Source: Lewinella sp. JB7 (GTDB lineage Bacteria > Bacteroidota > Bacteroidia > Chitinophagales > Saprospiraceae). Taken from it: a stretch of 64,000 nt of DNA. Each line of letters starts with the position of its first letter. The first letter of the stretch is position 1. The notes below the pieces were generated by a model. It was given only the letters and a program-made list of their open reading frames with translations, had not been told where the DNA came from and made no database searches. Shown here piece by piece: positions 53,868-64,000 of the stretch. Location: assembly GCF_024297185.1 (NCBI RefSeq), contig NZ_JANCTD010000001.1, positions 124,001 to 188,000 of the forward strand, written 5' to 3'. A program made the position numbers and the translations under genes.

Positions 53868-55960
53868 AACACCACGTGCCGGTAAGCGCCCTGCTCCCGC
53901 GTCACGTGCGCCGTAGCGTGGCGCGCCCGCCACTCATCCGCGACGTACGGAGGGTTGGAGCCATCCACCACCACGGGGATGTCGGGGAGCGTATGGGAAA
54001 GATTCCCGGGCCGAAAGCCATTACGCACGACGATGAGGTCTACTTCCGGCAGCCCGCTGCTAAGGTTGGCCGGCCGGTCGCGGTCCAGGACCAGCACCCG
54101 CCGGTCGAGCAGGCGCAGGAGGGGATAAGCTACCGCCGTCGCCGTAAGGCTGGTATCCGTAGAGAAATCAAGCCGTCCCGTAAAGTCCGCCCCCAGCTGC
54201 TCCCGCCACGGAAGTACGTTATAGGTTAATTGATCCGCGGACAGGCTGTCCGTCATCGCCACGCCGCGCCGACCGTCGTACACGTCGATCAGGGTAGTGT
54301 AGGGTAGATGGTAGATCGTGAACTGCGGCGGGGCGGGGGAGAGTACGGGGCGCAGCATTCCGTAGCCGGCCAGCAGCGCGACCGTGCCCATGACCGCCCA
54401 GCGCGCGCGGTGACTGGGCCGGAAGGCAAGGTAGGCCAGGCAGCCGATCAGTGCGGTCAGAAGAAGGGCGGAGAGCAGGTCGAAGCCGGTAAATTTCAGG
54501 GTGGCGCCCGGGAGCTTGCGGCAGTAGAAGATGAATTGGTTCTGTAGACCAACGACCCAGCGCAGCAGGCTACCGGTAGGCTCCAGCAGGCCCCCGGCCG
54601 CGCCCACGCCCGCCAGGAAGCCGTGAAACAGGCCTAGCCCGAGGACCAGGTAGGCAAAGACGATCACCAGCGTACCGCTCAGCATGAAGTAGACCGGGAA
54701 CTGTCCGAAATAGTATAGCGCCAGCGGCAACGTACCTAACTGGGCCGCCGTGGACACCGCTATGGCGTCCCAGGCATACCGCAGGGGGCCGGGCAGGTAC
54801 ACCCACCGCTGGATCCGCCGCGTAAAGAGCGCGATGCCCGCCACCGCCGCGAAGGACAACTGAAAGCCGACCTGGAAGAGTTGCTTAGGTTCCACGACGA
54901 GCATCAATAGCGCCGCGATGGCCAGCAGGTTGAAGACGTGGTTGTTGCGGTTCAGAGACTTGCCGAGCACCACTACGGTCACCATCAGCGCGGCCCGCTG
55001 GACGGAAGCGCTCAGTCCGGTTACCAGGGCGAAGTACCATACCAGCAGTACGGTGAGCACGGCCCCCAGGATTCGCCACACCCGCCGCGGCGGAAAAAGG
55101 AAACGCAACAACTGGGTGGCGATCAGGGCAAGGATACCGACGTGCAGCCCGGACACCGCCAGCACGTGGATGGCCCCGGTATCGGCGTAGGCAGATTTCA
55201 CCTCCGTCTCCAGGAGATCGCGTTTACCCATGATGAGGGCGGCGGCCACGGCCAGGTCGTCGCCACGGAGGTAAGGTTGCAGGCTGGCGAACCAGGCTTC
55301 CCGGGAGCGGTGGCCGATGATCCGCAGGGGATGGCCCGCCTGGCGGCCTATGCGCGTCCACTCGCTGCTGTCGGAGAAACTTTGGTGAAAGATGTTCTGG
55401 TTGGCCAGGTAGGCCGCGTAGTCGAAGGCTCCGGGATTGAGGGGGCCGGACGGTGGGGCGATCGGGGCGGCCAGCAGAAGATCGTCGCCTACCGTCACGG
55501 TGTCCGCGGGCAGGTAGGCCAGTAATTTCCCGTGTACCGGATGTAGCCGTCCCTCGGTGAGCATGCCGGTGATGCGTAGTTCGGTAGCGGTCCGTCGCTC
55601 GCCGGGGCGTACGGTGGTTACGGTTCCGCGCAGCTGAGTGCCGGGGGTGAGGTGGTGACCGAAGTGCCGCCCGTCGTTGGGGGGATGGCGCGCGCTCGCG
55701 TACCAGCCGCCGAAGGCGACGATTGTCAGCAGAATAAGGGCGGAGGAAAAGGTCGCCAGTCTGCCAGCGGGGCGGGGCCGCAGGAGCAGTATAAGGGCCA
55801 GGGAGCCGAGGCATCCGGTAGTGACCAGAAAAGTCTGCTGGTATCGATAATCCAGTAAGCAGGCACCTAGTATGCCGCAGGCCAGTGCGAGAACGGGCAG
55901 CAGGAGGGGCACGCATGCCCACGGAATGGCCGGTCTTTGTGGGTTGCCTGGGGTGCTCAC
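53864..55960 (-). CDS. comEC: ComEC/Rec2-family DNA-uptake channel protein
   Basis: This 698-residue membrane protein has N-terminal helices, an OB-like DUF4131 region (about 90-190), and the competence domain from about 215 with VKSAYADTGAIHVLAVSGLHVGI and GLSASVQRAALMVT, followed by many helices. The C-terminal ~150 residues form the position of the usual metallo-beta-lactamase domain but contain no HxHxDH motif. ComEC transports single-stranded DNA across the inner membrane in naturally transformable bacteria. It overlaps frr by four bases (convergent). Confidence 0.88.
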   Translation of the reverse strand: MSTPGNPQRPAIPWACVPLLLPVLALACGILGACLLDYRYQQTFLVTTGCLGSLALILLLRPRPAGRLATFSSALILLTIVAFGGWYASARHPPNDGRHFGHHLTPGTQLRGTVTTVRPGERRTATELRITGMLTEGRLHPVHGKLLAYLPADTVTVGDDLLLAAPIAPPSGPLNPGAFDYAAYLANQNIFHQSFSDSSEWTRIGRQAGHPLRIIGHRSREAWFASLQPYLRGDDLAVAAALIMGKRDLLETEVKSAYADTGAIHVLAVSGLHVGILALIATQLLRFLFPPRRVWRILGAVLTVLLVWYFALVTGLSASVQRAALMVTVVVLGKSLNRNNHVFNLLAIAALLMLVVEPKQLFQVGFQLSFAAVAGIALFTRRIQRWVYLPGPLRYAWDAIAVSTAAQLGTLPLALYYFGQFPVYFMLSGTLVIVFAYLVLGLGLFHGFLAGVGAAGGLLEPTGSLLRWVVGLQNQFIFYCRKLPGATLKFTGFDLLSALLLTALIGCLAYLAFRPSHRARWAVMGTVALLAGYGMLRPVLSPAPPQFTIYHLPYTTLIDVYDGRRGVAMTDSLSADQLTYNVLPWREQLGADFTGRLDFSTDTSLTATAVAYPLLRLLDRRVLVLDRDRPANLSSGLPEVDLIVVRNGFRPGNLSHTLPDIPVVVDGSNPPYVADEWRARHATAHVTREQGAYRHVVF

Positions 55961-55974
55961 CGGCCGGAAGGTAG

Positions 55975-55982
55975 TATTTTTG
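55975..55982 (+). promoter_or_regulatory. -7 box of the TolC-family gene
   Basis: TATTTTTG is a perfect TAnnTTTG match, 19 bases upstream of the ATG at 56002. Confidence 0.5.
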
Positions 55983-56001
55983 GGCCTTGAACCTGTCCGG
56001 T

Positions 56002-57345
56002 ATGCACCAATTAATTACGCTTTTCCTGTGTTTGCTCTGCTCCTGCGTTACCGCCCAGGAACGACTTACGCTGAGCGAAGCAATACAGCGGGGGCTGGAG
56101 AACAACTACCAGATTCGCATTGCCGTCAGTGAACTGGAGGTCGCGCGGAACAACAACGACTACGCGCTTACCCAGAAGTATCCCACCATTTCCCTGGGAA
56201 TTAATCCGGGCGTTGGGTACCGCAATCAGAGCAACCCGGCCAGCATCGTAGTGCAGAGTACGACCACGAGTTACACCGTAGGGCCGAGCGCCTCCCTGAA
56301 CTGGGTGATCTTTAACGGCGGGCGCATCCGCATCAATAAGGAGCGTCTGAAAACTCTCGCCGATTTGAGTGCCGGTCAGTTGCAATTGCAGATCGAAAAC
56401 ACCGTACAAGACATCATCAACGCTTACTACCAGGCCGTGGTGCAGCGGGAGCAAATCGACGTTCGCGAGCGGGTACTGGCCCTGAGTCGCGATCGTATCG
56501 AGTACCAGAACGTACGTAAGGAATTCGGCCAGGGGGGCACCTTTGACGAGTTGCAGGCCCGTGATGCTTATTTATCGGATTCCACGAATTTGGTGGTGCA
56601 GCGCGTGACTTACCGCAATGCCGTACGCAACCTGCTCCAGGTCATGGGCAACGACGAGTTGGACGGGGAAGTGGAGCTCACCGACGACCTGGTCTACGAT
56701 CCGACCGACTACGACCGCGCCGCTCTGGAGGCCCAGTTGCTGGCCACCAACCGCAGCCTCCAGAACCTCCTGATTAACCGCGACCTGGCCGCCCTCCAGA
56801 CCCGGCTCGTCGAGGCCGAACGTAAGCCCGTCATCGGCTTTGGCGGGGCGGCGGGCTACGACGTAGCGGTGCAGACCGGCACGCAGACCTTCGAGTTCGG
56901 GGGAGACCAGCCCGGCCGGCAACAGGAATTGCCCGGCGTGGCGGCCCGTACGCTCTCCGGAAGCGTGGGATTCACGGCCAGCTATTTGCTCTTTGACGGG
57001 GGGAACCGTAGGGTACGAACCCAGTCCGCCCGCCTGCAGGAAATTACCGCTCAGCTGGACTACCAGTCGGCCCAGCAGCAACTGCGCGCCGCCCTGCTGA
57101 ACACTCTGGCCCTGTACGAAAATCAGGCGGAGATCATTGGCATCACCACCCAGCTCATCGAGAACGCCGAGCGCAATATCGAGATCGCCGAGGAGCGTTT
57201 CCGGGGGGGCACCATCAACAGCTTCGACTACCGCCAGATCCAGCTCAACTACGCCAATGCCGAAACCCAGCGCCTAAATGCCCTGCTCAACCTGAAGAAT
57301 ACGGAGACGGAGCTGCTGCGGGTGACGGGGCAGATTGTTAGGTGA
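56002..57345 (+). CDS. TolC-family outer membrane efflux protein
   Basis: This 447-residue protein has a signal peptide (MHQLITLFLCLLCSCVTAQ) and two homologous helical halves, each beginning with an outer-membrane efflux pattern (LTLSEAIQRGLENNYQIRIAVSELEVARN; later AERNIEIAEERFRGGTINSFDYRQIQ). TolC-type trimers span the outer membrane and periplasm and work with an inner-membrane pump and adaptor, which are not adjacent here. The start ATG is preferred over a TTG five codons upstream because of the signal peptide. Confidence 0.9.
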   Translation: MHQLITLFLCLLCSCVTAQERLTLSEAIQRGLENNYQIRIAVSELEVARNNNDYALTQKYPTISLGINPGVGYRNQSNPASIVVQSTTTSYTVGPSASLNWVIFNGGRIRINKERLKTLADLSAGQLQLQIENTVQDIINAYYQAVVQREQIDVRERVLALSRDRIEYQNVRKEFGQGGTFDELQARDAYLSDSTNLVVQRVTYRNAVRNLLQVMGNDELDGEVELTDDLVYDPTDYDRAALEAQLLATNRSLQNLLINRDLAALQTRLVEAERKPVIGFGGAAGYDVAVQTGTQTFEFGGDQPGRQQELPGVAARTLSGSVGFTASYLLFDGGNRRVRTQSARLQEITAQLDYQSAQQQLRAALLNTLALYENQAEIIGITTQLIENAERNIEIAEERFRGGTINSFDYRQIQLNYANAETQRLNALLNLKNTETELLRVTGQIVR

Positions 57346-57348
57346 AGT

Positions 57349-57394
57349 GGTAGGTTGGTACGGTGGTAAGATGGTACCACCCTACCAACCTACC
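57349..57394. repeat. Long imperfect hairpin before ruvA
   Basis: GGTAGGTTGGTACGGTGGT (57349-57367) pairs with ACCACCCTACCAACCTACC (57376-57394) at 18 of 19 positions around an 8-base loop. Further CTACCACCGTACCACG-type words follow. There is no T-run, so it is not an intrinsic terminator. It is built of GGTA words like the repeats at 0.4 and 44 kb. Confidence 0.6.
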
Positions 57395-57426
57395 ACCGTA
57401 CCACGCTACTACCCTACCTTACACCC

Positions 57427-58020
57427 ATGATTGCATACGTCAGCGGCACCGTAGCCCACAAGAATCCATCTTTCGTGGTGATTGAGGCGGGGGGGATTGG
57501 TTACCACGTCAACATCAGTCTGTATACCTACACTAAGATCGAGGGATCGGAGACCGTGAAGTTGTTGACCCACTTTCACGTGAAGGAAGACCAGCAGACG
57601 CTGTTCGGCTTTTACGAGGAGCAGGAGCGGACCCTGTTCCGGCTACTGATCTCGGTGAGTGGAGTGGGGCCGGCTACGGCGCTGGTGGTGCTGTCGAGCA
57701 TGAACGCCGACGAGCTGCGGTCGGCGGTGATCGGGGAGGACGTAAGTACGATCCGGAAGGTAAAGGGCATCGGGCCGAAGACGGCGCAGCGGATTATCCT
57801 GGACCTGAAGGATAAGATGATCAAGGAAAGCGGGGAATCGCCGACAATGCTTTCCGTCCAGAGCAATACGCTACGGACCGAGGCGTTATCTGCCTTGGTT
57901 AACCTGGGCTTTGCCCGGCCCTCCGTACAGCGCGCGCTGAACCGGGTGCTGGCGGCCCACCCCCAAACGGCTACGCCCGAGGACCTGATCAAGCTTGCGC
58001 TGCGGGAACTATCCTCCTGA
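57427..58020 (+). CDS. ruvA: Holliday junction branch migration protein RuvA
   Basis: This 197-residue protein tetramerises on Holliday junctions and loads the RuvB motor. The N-terminal OB domain starts MIAYVSGTVAHKNPS. Two helix-hairpin-helix motifs are seen (SGVGPATALVVLSS and KGIGPKTAQRIILDLKDK). The C-terminal RuvB-contacting domain is EALSALVNLGFARPSVQRAL. The order ruvA-sprA is common in Bacteroidota. Confidence 0.96.
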   Translation: MIAYVSGTVAHKNPSFVVIEAGGIGYHVNISLYTYTKIEGSETVKLLTHFHVKEDQQTLFGFYEEQERTLFRLLISVSGVGPATALVVLSSMNADELRSAVIGEDVSTIRKVKGIGPKTAQRIILDLKDKMIKESGESPTMLSVQSNTLRTEALSALVNLGFARPSVQRALNRVLAAHPQTATPEDLIKLALRELSS

Positions 58021-58097
58021 TTGCGGCCCGCCATTTTTTTTTGACTACCGCTCGCTACCCTAACTGCATACCGGGGTTTAGGAAGGATTGCATCGTA

Positions 58098-61000
58098 TGA
58101 ACAAGACACTACCGCTACTCTGTGTTGCCCTGGTTTCGCTTAGCTTTACCTACGTCCCTTACCGGACGGCAACGGACGCCGCGTGGTATGAGTCCGGCAC
58201 GTACGATCCGTTCCTGAACGTGCTCACGGATACCCTTCCCCCCCTGCGCGACCGTCAGCGCGACTTCATCACCGACCCGAATACCAACCCCGTCGATCTG
58301 CAGGATCCCGCCGCGGTGGAGAAGACCGTCGAGTACGATCCGGCCACCGGTCGCTACATCGTGCGCGAACGCCTGGGCGACATCGACTTTCGCCCGCCGA
58401 CCTACCTCACCTTCGACGAGTACTTCGAGTACCGGGCCAAAGAGGACCAGCGGAAGTACTTCAACAACCTGGCCGGCGTCGGTAACCCCGACGAAAGCGT
58501 CAACATCGGCGACCCCCTGGCCGACATCGAGATCGATCCCGACCTGGTGAGCAACCTCTTCGGCGGCACCGAGATCAGCATTCAGCCGCAGGGGAGCGTG
58601 GACCTGAGTTTCGGGCTGAACTACCAGTACCAGGACAACCCCTTCATCGTCGAGCGCTTCCGGCGCAATACGATCTTTGACTTCGACATGGACATTCAGA
58701 TGAACGTCACCGGACAGATCGGCGACAAACTCAAGCTGAATACGAACTACAATACCGGAGCCAACTTCAACTTCGACAACCAGATCAAGCTGGACTACAA
58801 CAGCGAGGCCTTCGGAGAAGACGACATCATCCGTAAGATCGAGGCCGGCGACGTGAGCCTGCCCCTGCGCGGTACCCTGATCGAGGGCGCCCAATCGCTG
58901 TTCGGACTCAAGACCGAGTTGCAGTTCGGTCACCTGCGCCTGACGGCTATCGCCAGCCAGCAACGCTCCCAGCGCGAAAAGCTGACCATCGAGGGCGGCA
59001 GCCAGCTGGCCCAGTTCGAAGTCTACGCCGATGAGTACGACGAGAACCGCCACTTCTTCCTGAGCCACTATAACCGGGAAGTGTACGAGCATGCCCTGGA
59101 GAACCTGCCGCAGATCCAGACGCTCTTTCACCTGGAAAATATTGAGGTCTGGATCACCAACGATCGTAATGAAGTCCTCGATGTCCGTGACATCGTGGCC
59201 TTCGCCGACCTCGCCGAACCCACCCGCCTGACGAACCCCAACGCCGTCGGCAAATTCCCGACGCCCCGCTACCAGGAGATCTGCGACGGCCGCCCCCTTC
59301 CCGAAAACGGCGCCAACGACCTCTACGGCCGGCTGGTCGCCGAGGGGGAGAACCTGCGCGACATCGACCGCTCGGTGTCGGTGCTGCAGTCGGCCCGCTT
59401 CGGGCTGGAGCAGATCCGCGACTTTGAAAAGGTATCGGCGCGCAAGCTGAATCCCCGCGAATACACCGTAAACCCGGAGCTGGGCTTCATCTCGCTCAAC
59501 ATCAACGTACAACCCGACCAGGTGGTGGCCGTGTCCTACCGCTATAAGTACAACGGAGAGATCTTCAAGGTCGGCGAGCTCTCGGTCAATACCGACAACA
59601 GCAGTACGGATACCAGCAACTTCTCCAACCAGGTCCTGTACACCAAGCTGCTCAAGTCCTCCACCCAGCGGGTGAGTGAGCCGGCCTGGGACCTGATGAT
59701 GAAGAACGTCTACTCCCTCGGAGCCTACCAGGTGAACCAGGAGGACTTCCGGCTCGACGTGCAGTACGAGAACCCCGGTCAGGGTTTCCAGCGCTTCCTG
59801 CCGGTCGACGTGGATCTGCCCGGCGGTACCTTCAACCCCATCCCCGGCGTCCCCCTCATCCGGGCCTTTAACCTCGACCGCCTGAACACCCAGGGCGACC
59901 CCCAGCCCGACGGGGTGTTCGACTTCGTGCCGGGCATCACGATCAACCCGGCCACCGGGCGCATTTATTTTCCCGTCCTCGAGCCCTTCGGTAGCGACCT
60001 GGCCGCCCGCCTGCCCCCGGAGGTAGCCCCCCGCTTCACCTACCAGGAGCTGTACGACTCTACCCTGTTTCAGGCAAGGGAGTATCCGGAGAAGAATCGT
60101 TTTGCTATTCGCGGTACCTACAAATCGACCGTACAGTCGGAGATCAGTCTCGGTGCCTTCAATATCCCCCCCGGCTCGGTGCGGGTGACGGCGGGCGGCG
60201 CCCTGCTGGTGGAAGGGCGTGACTACACCGTCGACTACAGCACCGGTCGGGTGCGGGTACTAAACGATGCCATCCTCAGTTCGGGGGTTCCCATCAACGT
60301 GAGCTTCGAGGACAACACGATCTTCAGCCTGCAGACGAAAACGATGCTCGGCCTGCGCGCCGACTACGAGGTCAACGACAATCTGGCCGTCGGGGGCACC
60401 TTCATGCAGCTCTTCGAGCGCCCCTTCACCCAGAAGGTGAACATCGGCGAGGACCCCATCAACAACCGCATTTACGGCTTCGACGCCACCTTTAATAAAC
60501 CCTCCGGCTGGTTGACCCGCACCCTCGATAAGCTGCCCTTCTTCAGCACCAACGCCCCCTCCAACGTGAGCGTGACGGCGGAAACGGCCATCCTCGATCC
60601 CGGGCACAGCAAGGCCATCAACCTGAGCCGGACCGAAAAGGGCGGAATCGTCTACCTCGACGACTTCGAGGGCACTTCCAGCCCTATCGACCTTATGACG
60701 CCCGTACAGCGGTGGTACCTGGCCTCCGTACCCCAGAACGACGGCTCGAACAACAACCCCCTTTTCCCGGAATCCACTCAGGAGGGCCTCGTAAGCGGTG
60801 CCAACCGCGCGTCGCTGAGCTGGTACCGCATCGACCAGAGCGCCCGCCAGGCCGGAGCCGGGGATGATCAAAACGTTTACACCAGCCGGGTGCCCCAGCA
60901 GGAGGTGTTCCCGAATACCGACCTGGGCAGTCAGCGCGGATTGTTCCAGTTCTTTACCTTCGACCTGTCGTACTACCCCAACGAACGGGGCCCCTACAAC

Positions 61001-64000
61001 TTCGACCCCCCGCAGGGGTATCCGGGCTTTACCGCCGGGGCTCTGCCCGACCAGGGGGACCCACTCGTACCCGTGAAGCTGCTCGATCCGAAGAGTCGGT
61101 GGGGCGGAATTATGCGGGAAATGACGACTACCGACTTCCAGTCGTCCAACATCGAATTCATCGAATTCTGGATGCTGTCGCCCTTCCTCGACCCCACCAA
61201 CCCCTCGCAGGCTGCCCCCGACGCCCGGGAGAAACAGGGAACGCTCTACTTTAACCTTGGCAACGTCAGCGAGGATATCCTGAAGGACAGCCGTAAATTC
61301 TTCGAGAACGGCCTGCCGACGCCCGTCAACCCCCGCCGGCCCGTGGATCAGACCGTATGGTCGCGGGTGCCCGTCGCCCAGCAGATCACCCAGGGCTTCG
61401 ACAACGACCCGGAGAGCCGCCGGGCGCAGGACGTAGGACTCGACGGGGCGGACGATGCGCTGGAGCGGACGCAATTCGCGGATTACCTGGCCTCCTTCGC
61501 GGGAAGCCCGACCGTACAGCAGCGCCTGGCGGAAGACGTCTCCAACGACAACTTCTACTACTTCAACAGCGACCGCTACGCGGAAAACACCAGTCTACTC
61601 ACCCGCTACAAGAACTTTAATAATACCCAGGGCAACTCGGCCGCCAACGAGAACACCGCCAGTAACCTGCGCCAGTCGGCTACCAACCTGCCCGACGATG
61701 AGGACCTCAACCAGGACAATACCCTCAACGAGTCGGAGAGCTACTTTCAGTACGAGATCCCGCTGGTGCAGTCGCGCCTCAATCCCCGCGAACTCGATCA
61801 GGAGACGACCCCCTTCATCACCGACCGCATCGAGGACCCCGCCAGCAGCCGGATCTGGTACCGCTTCCGGGTGCCCCTGAATACGGACGACAAGACGGCC
61901 GTCGGGGGCATTCAGGACTTCCGCTCCATCCGGTTCATGCGGATGTTCCTGCGGGAGTTCGAAGCGCCGGTGACCCTGCGTTTCGCCGAGTTCGAACTGG
62001 TCCGCAACAGTTGGCGCCGCTACAACCGCCCCTTCCAGACCGGTCCGATCATCGGCGGGGAGGACAATACGGAGTTCTTCGTCGATGCCGTCAACATCGA
62101 GGAGAACAGCCGCCGCCAACCCTTCAACTATGTCCTGCCGAACGGTATCCGCCGGGAGAACAGCATCGGCATTCAGAGCCTGCTGCAGAACGAACAGTCG
62201 CTGTCGCTGAAGGTGCAGAACCTCCAGCCGAGCGATAGTCGGGCCGTATTCAAGTACACGGATACCGACCTGCGGCTCTACGAGGAACTGAAGATGTTCG
62301 TGCACGCCGAGGCCACGGGGCAGAGCCGCTTCGAGCGCCCGGAGGACGGGGAGCTGCGGCTATTCCTGCGGATGGGTTCCGACTTCGAACAGAACTACTA
62401 CGAATACGAAGTACCCCTCTCGCTGTCGGACACGGCGGGTCTGGCCGGACTCAACCCCAGCGGAACGGCCTACGCGGATTCCGTCTGGCTGCCCGAAAAC
62501 GAAGTACAACTCCCCCTGGAGATCCTCACCGCCCTCAAGCTGGAGCGGAACGGCAACAACATCTCCAGCGAGGCCACTTACGAGCAGCAGTACTCGCCGG
62601 CCGAGGGCATCAACCACACGATCCGCATCAAGGGAAACCCCAACCTCGGCTTCGTGAAGGTCTTCATGATCGGGGTACGCAACGAAAAAGATCTGGATAA
62701 TAATGGGGTCAGCGCCGAAGTGTGGGTCAACGAACTCCGCCTGGAGGGACTCGACGAGCGGGGCGGGGTAGCCGCCGTAGCGCGGGCCGACGTACAACTC
62801 GCCGACCTCGGTAACCTCACCGCGGCCGTCAATTACAGCAGCGTCGGATTCGGTGCCCTGGACAACAGCGTGCTGCAGCGCAACCGGTTCAGTACCGCCG
62901 GTTACGATCTGGCGACCAACCTGAGTATGGACCGCTTCCTCCCCTCCAAGTGGGGCGTGCGGTTGCCCGTATACCTGCAGCACAGCAAACAGACCAGCAC
63001 GCCGGAGTACGATCCCTACGACTACGACATCAAGCTGAAGGACAAACTCCAGCAGGCGGAAACCGGGGAGATTCGGGACAGCATCCGCGAGCAGGCTCAG
63101 GAGATCAATAAGATCACGGCCGTCAACCTGAACAACGTGGGCATTGCTCCCGCGACCCGCCGCACGAAACCCAGTCCGCTCGACCCCGCCAACTTCAGCG
63201 TGAGCTACGGCTACACCAAGAACGAACGCAGCGACCCCTACATCCAGTCGGAAGTAATCAAGGACCATACCGGTGCCCTCGATTACACCTTCAGCCGCGG
63301 GCAGGGTGCCGGACTGGAGCCGTTCAAGGGCATCGAGAGTAAGTACCTGCGCCTGCTGAGCGAGTTTAACCTCAACCTGCTGCCCAATACGATCAGCATC
63401 ACCAACGTCCTGAACCGTAGCTTCTCCACCACGAGTTACCGCTTCGCCGGGGTGGACGAGCGCTTCAACACCTTCTTCAACAAGCGCTTCATCTGGAACC
63501 GGAGCTACGACGTGCAGTGGAACCTCACCCGCAGCCTCCGCCTCGGCTTCAATGCCAACATGAACGCTACCATCGACGAGCCCGACGAGAACGAGCTTGT
63601 TCTCCTTCCCGATCAGGAAGCCAAGGACATCCGTCGCGACAGCATCTGGAGCAGTCTGCTCGACGGGGGCAGACCCAAACAGTATAACCACACCTTCAAC
63701 GCCAGCTACCAGCTGCCGCTCCGCTTCCTGCCCTTCCTCGATTTCGTGGACGTACGGGCACAGTATCTCGGCAACTATTCCTGGGCGGCCTCCCCGCTGC
63801 TGATCCAGGAAAAGGGGCTGGGCAACCTGATCCAGAACAGCCAGCAACGACAGTTGACGGCCGACCTCAACTTCGAGCGCTTCTACGATCAGATTCCCTT
63901 TCTGCGCGCCATTAATCAGAGTGCCCGCCGCCGGCCCACCCGCCGACCGGGTACCACCAGCGACGAGGAAACCAAGGAAGCCAACAAAACCACCAAGGCA
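58098..64000 (+). CDS. sprA: T9SS outer-membrane translocon protein SprA, N-terminal part (cut by window end)
   Basis: An open frame of 1967 codons runs from the ATG at 58098 to the end of the window without a stop. After a short hydrophobic N-terminus (LPLLCVALVSLSF) come SprA hallmarks: DPLADIEIDPDLVSNLFGG, repeated beta-barrel-like stretches (GQIGDKLKLNTNYNTGANFNF, split), EAGDVSLPLRGTLIEGAQSLFGLKTELQFG, EGGSQLAQFEV, and the DDFEGTSSPIDL segment. SprA is the ~2400-residue 36-strand pore through which T9SS cargo leaves the cell and is needed for gliding in Flavobacterium. About 400-500 residues should remain beyond the window. ruvA precedes it by 77 bases. Confidence 0.95.

Noticed and set aside
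58115-63847. Several long minus-strand frames (58115-59512, 60260-61474, 62360-63847)
   Set aside because: They lie opposite the uninterrupted sprA frame, which has clear family similarity over its whole visible length.

Overview
The window is a GC-rich chromosomal segment of a Bacteroidota bacterium. It most resembles the Saprospiria/Lewinella group, but that placement is inferred from gene content and style, not from a search. The evidence is a type IX secretion (T9SS) translocon gene (sprA, cut by the right edge) preceded by ruvA, a secreted protease with a T9SS C-terminal sorting domain, paired BatA/BatB von Willebrand proteins, a Rho factor with a long disordered insertion, and promoters of the Bacteroidota type (TAnnTTTG box, no Shine-Dalgarno sequences). 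About 53 protein genes and one tRNA can be supported. There are no phages, insertion sequences or CRISPR arrays.

Layout. 1-5.6 kb: end of a DinB-family gene, a duplicated repeat block, a FAD oxidoreductase/membrane polyferredoxin operon, truA, dtd and rpmH. 5.7-15.3 kb: T9SS-exported serine protease, PBP4-type D,D-carboxypeptidase, lipoprotein-like methyltransferase, RND/MMPL exporter, pdxA, and two small overlapping lipoprotein genes. 15.5-24.6 kb: long HMG-CoA synthase, alpha/beta hydrolase, MFS transporter, two unknown genes, pdxH, then the conserved clpX-clpP-tig cluster (transcribed tig to clpX) with tRNA-Leu(UAG) upstream. 24.6-30.3 kb: SnoaL-like protein, methyltransferase, and a Bat locus (BatD-like, BatA, an unrecognised protein, BatB). 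30.4-40.2 kb: purN, MFS, methylmalonyl-CoA epimerase, proA, a RCK potassium channel, meaB, lemA, two TPM-domain genes, a small exported protein and a glutaminyl-cyclase-like M28 peptidase. 40.2-58.0 kb: glyS, a GCS2-CBS fusion, prs, a UvrD helicase-nuclease, a metallo-beta-lactamase hydrolase, rho, serS, frr, comEC, a TolC-family protein and ruvA. 58.1-64.0 kb: sprA.

How the genes connect. Translation and protein quality control dominate (truA, dtd, rpmH, glyS, serS, frr, tRNA-Leu, tig, clpP, clpX). Vitamin B6 is represented by pdxA and pdxH. Methylmalonyl-CoA metabolism is represented by the epimerase and the mutase chaperone MeaB; the mutase itself is not here. SprA and the protease with a sorting domain belong to the same secretion system.

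The most unusual part of the window is non-coding. Five gene-free stretches (about 0.28-0.66, 28.9-29.2, 34.1-34.5, 43.8-44.5 and 51.6-52.0 kb) interrupt otherwise tightly packed genes. The first four contain tandem and dispersed repeats, including AT-only palindromes. Short REP-like palindromes also sit at gene ends and in several cases supply the stop codon itself. Several genes have a TAnnTTTG-like box ending only 4-6 bases before the start codon, which predicts leaderless mRNAs.
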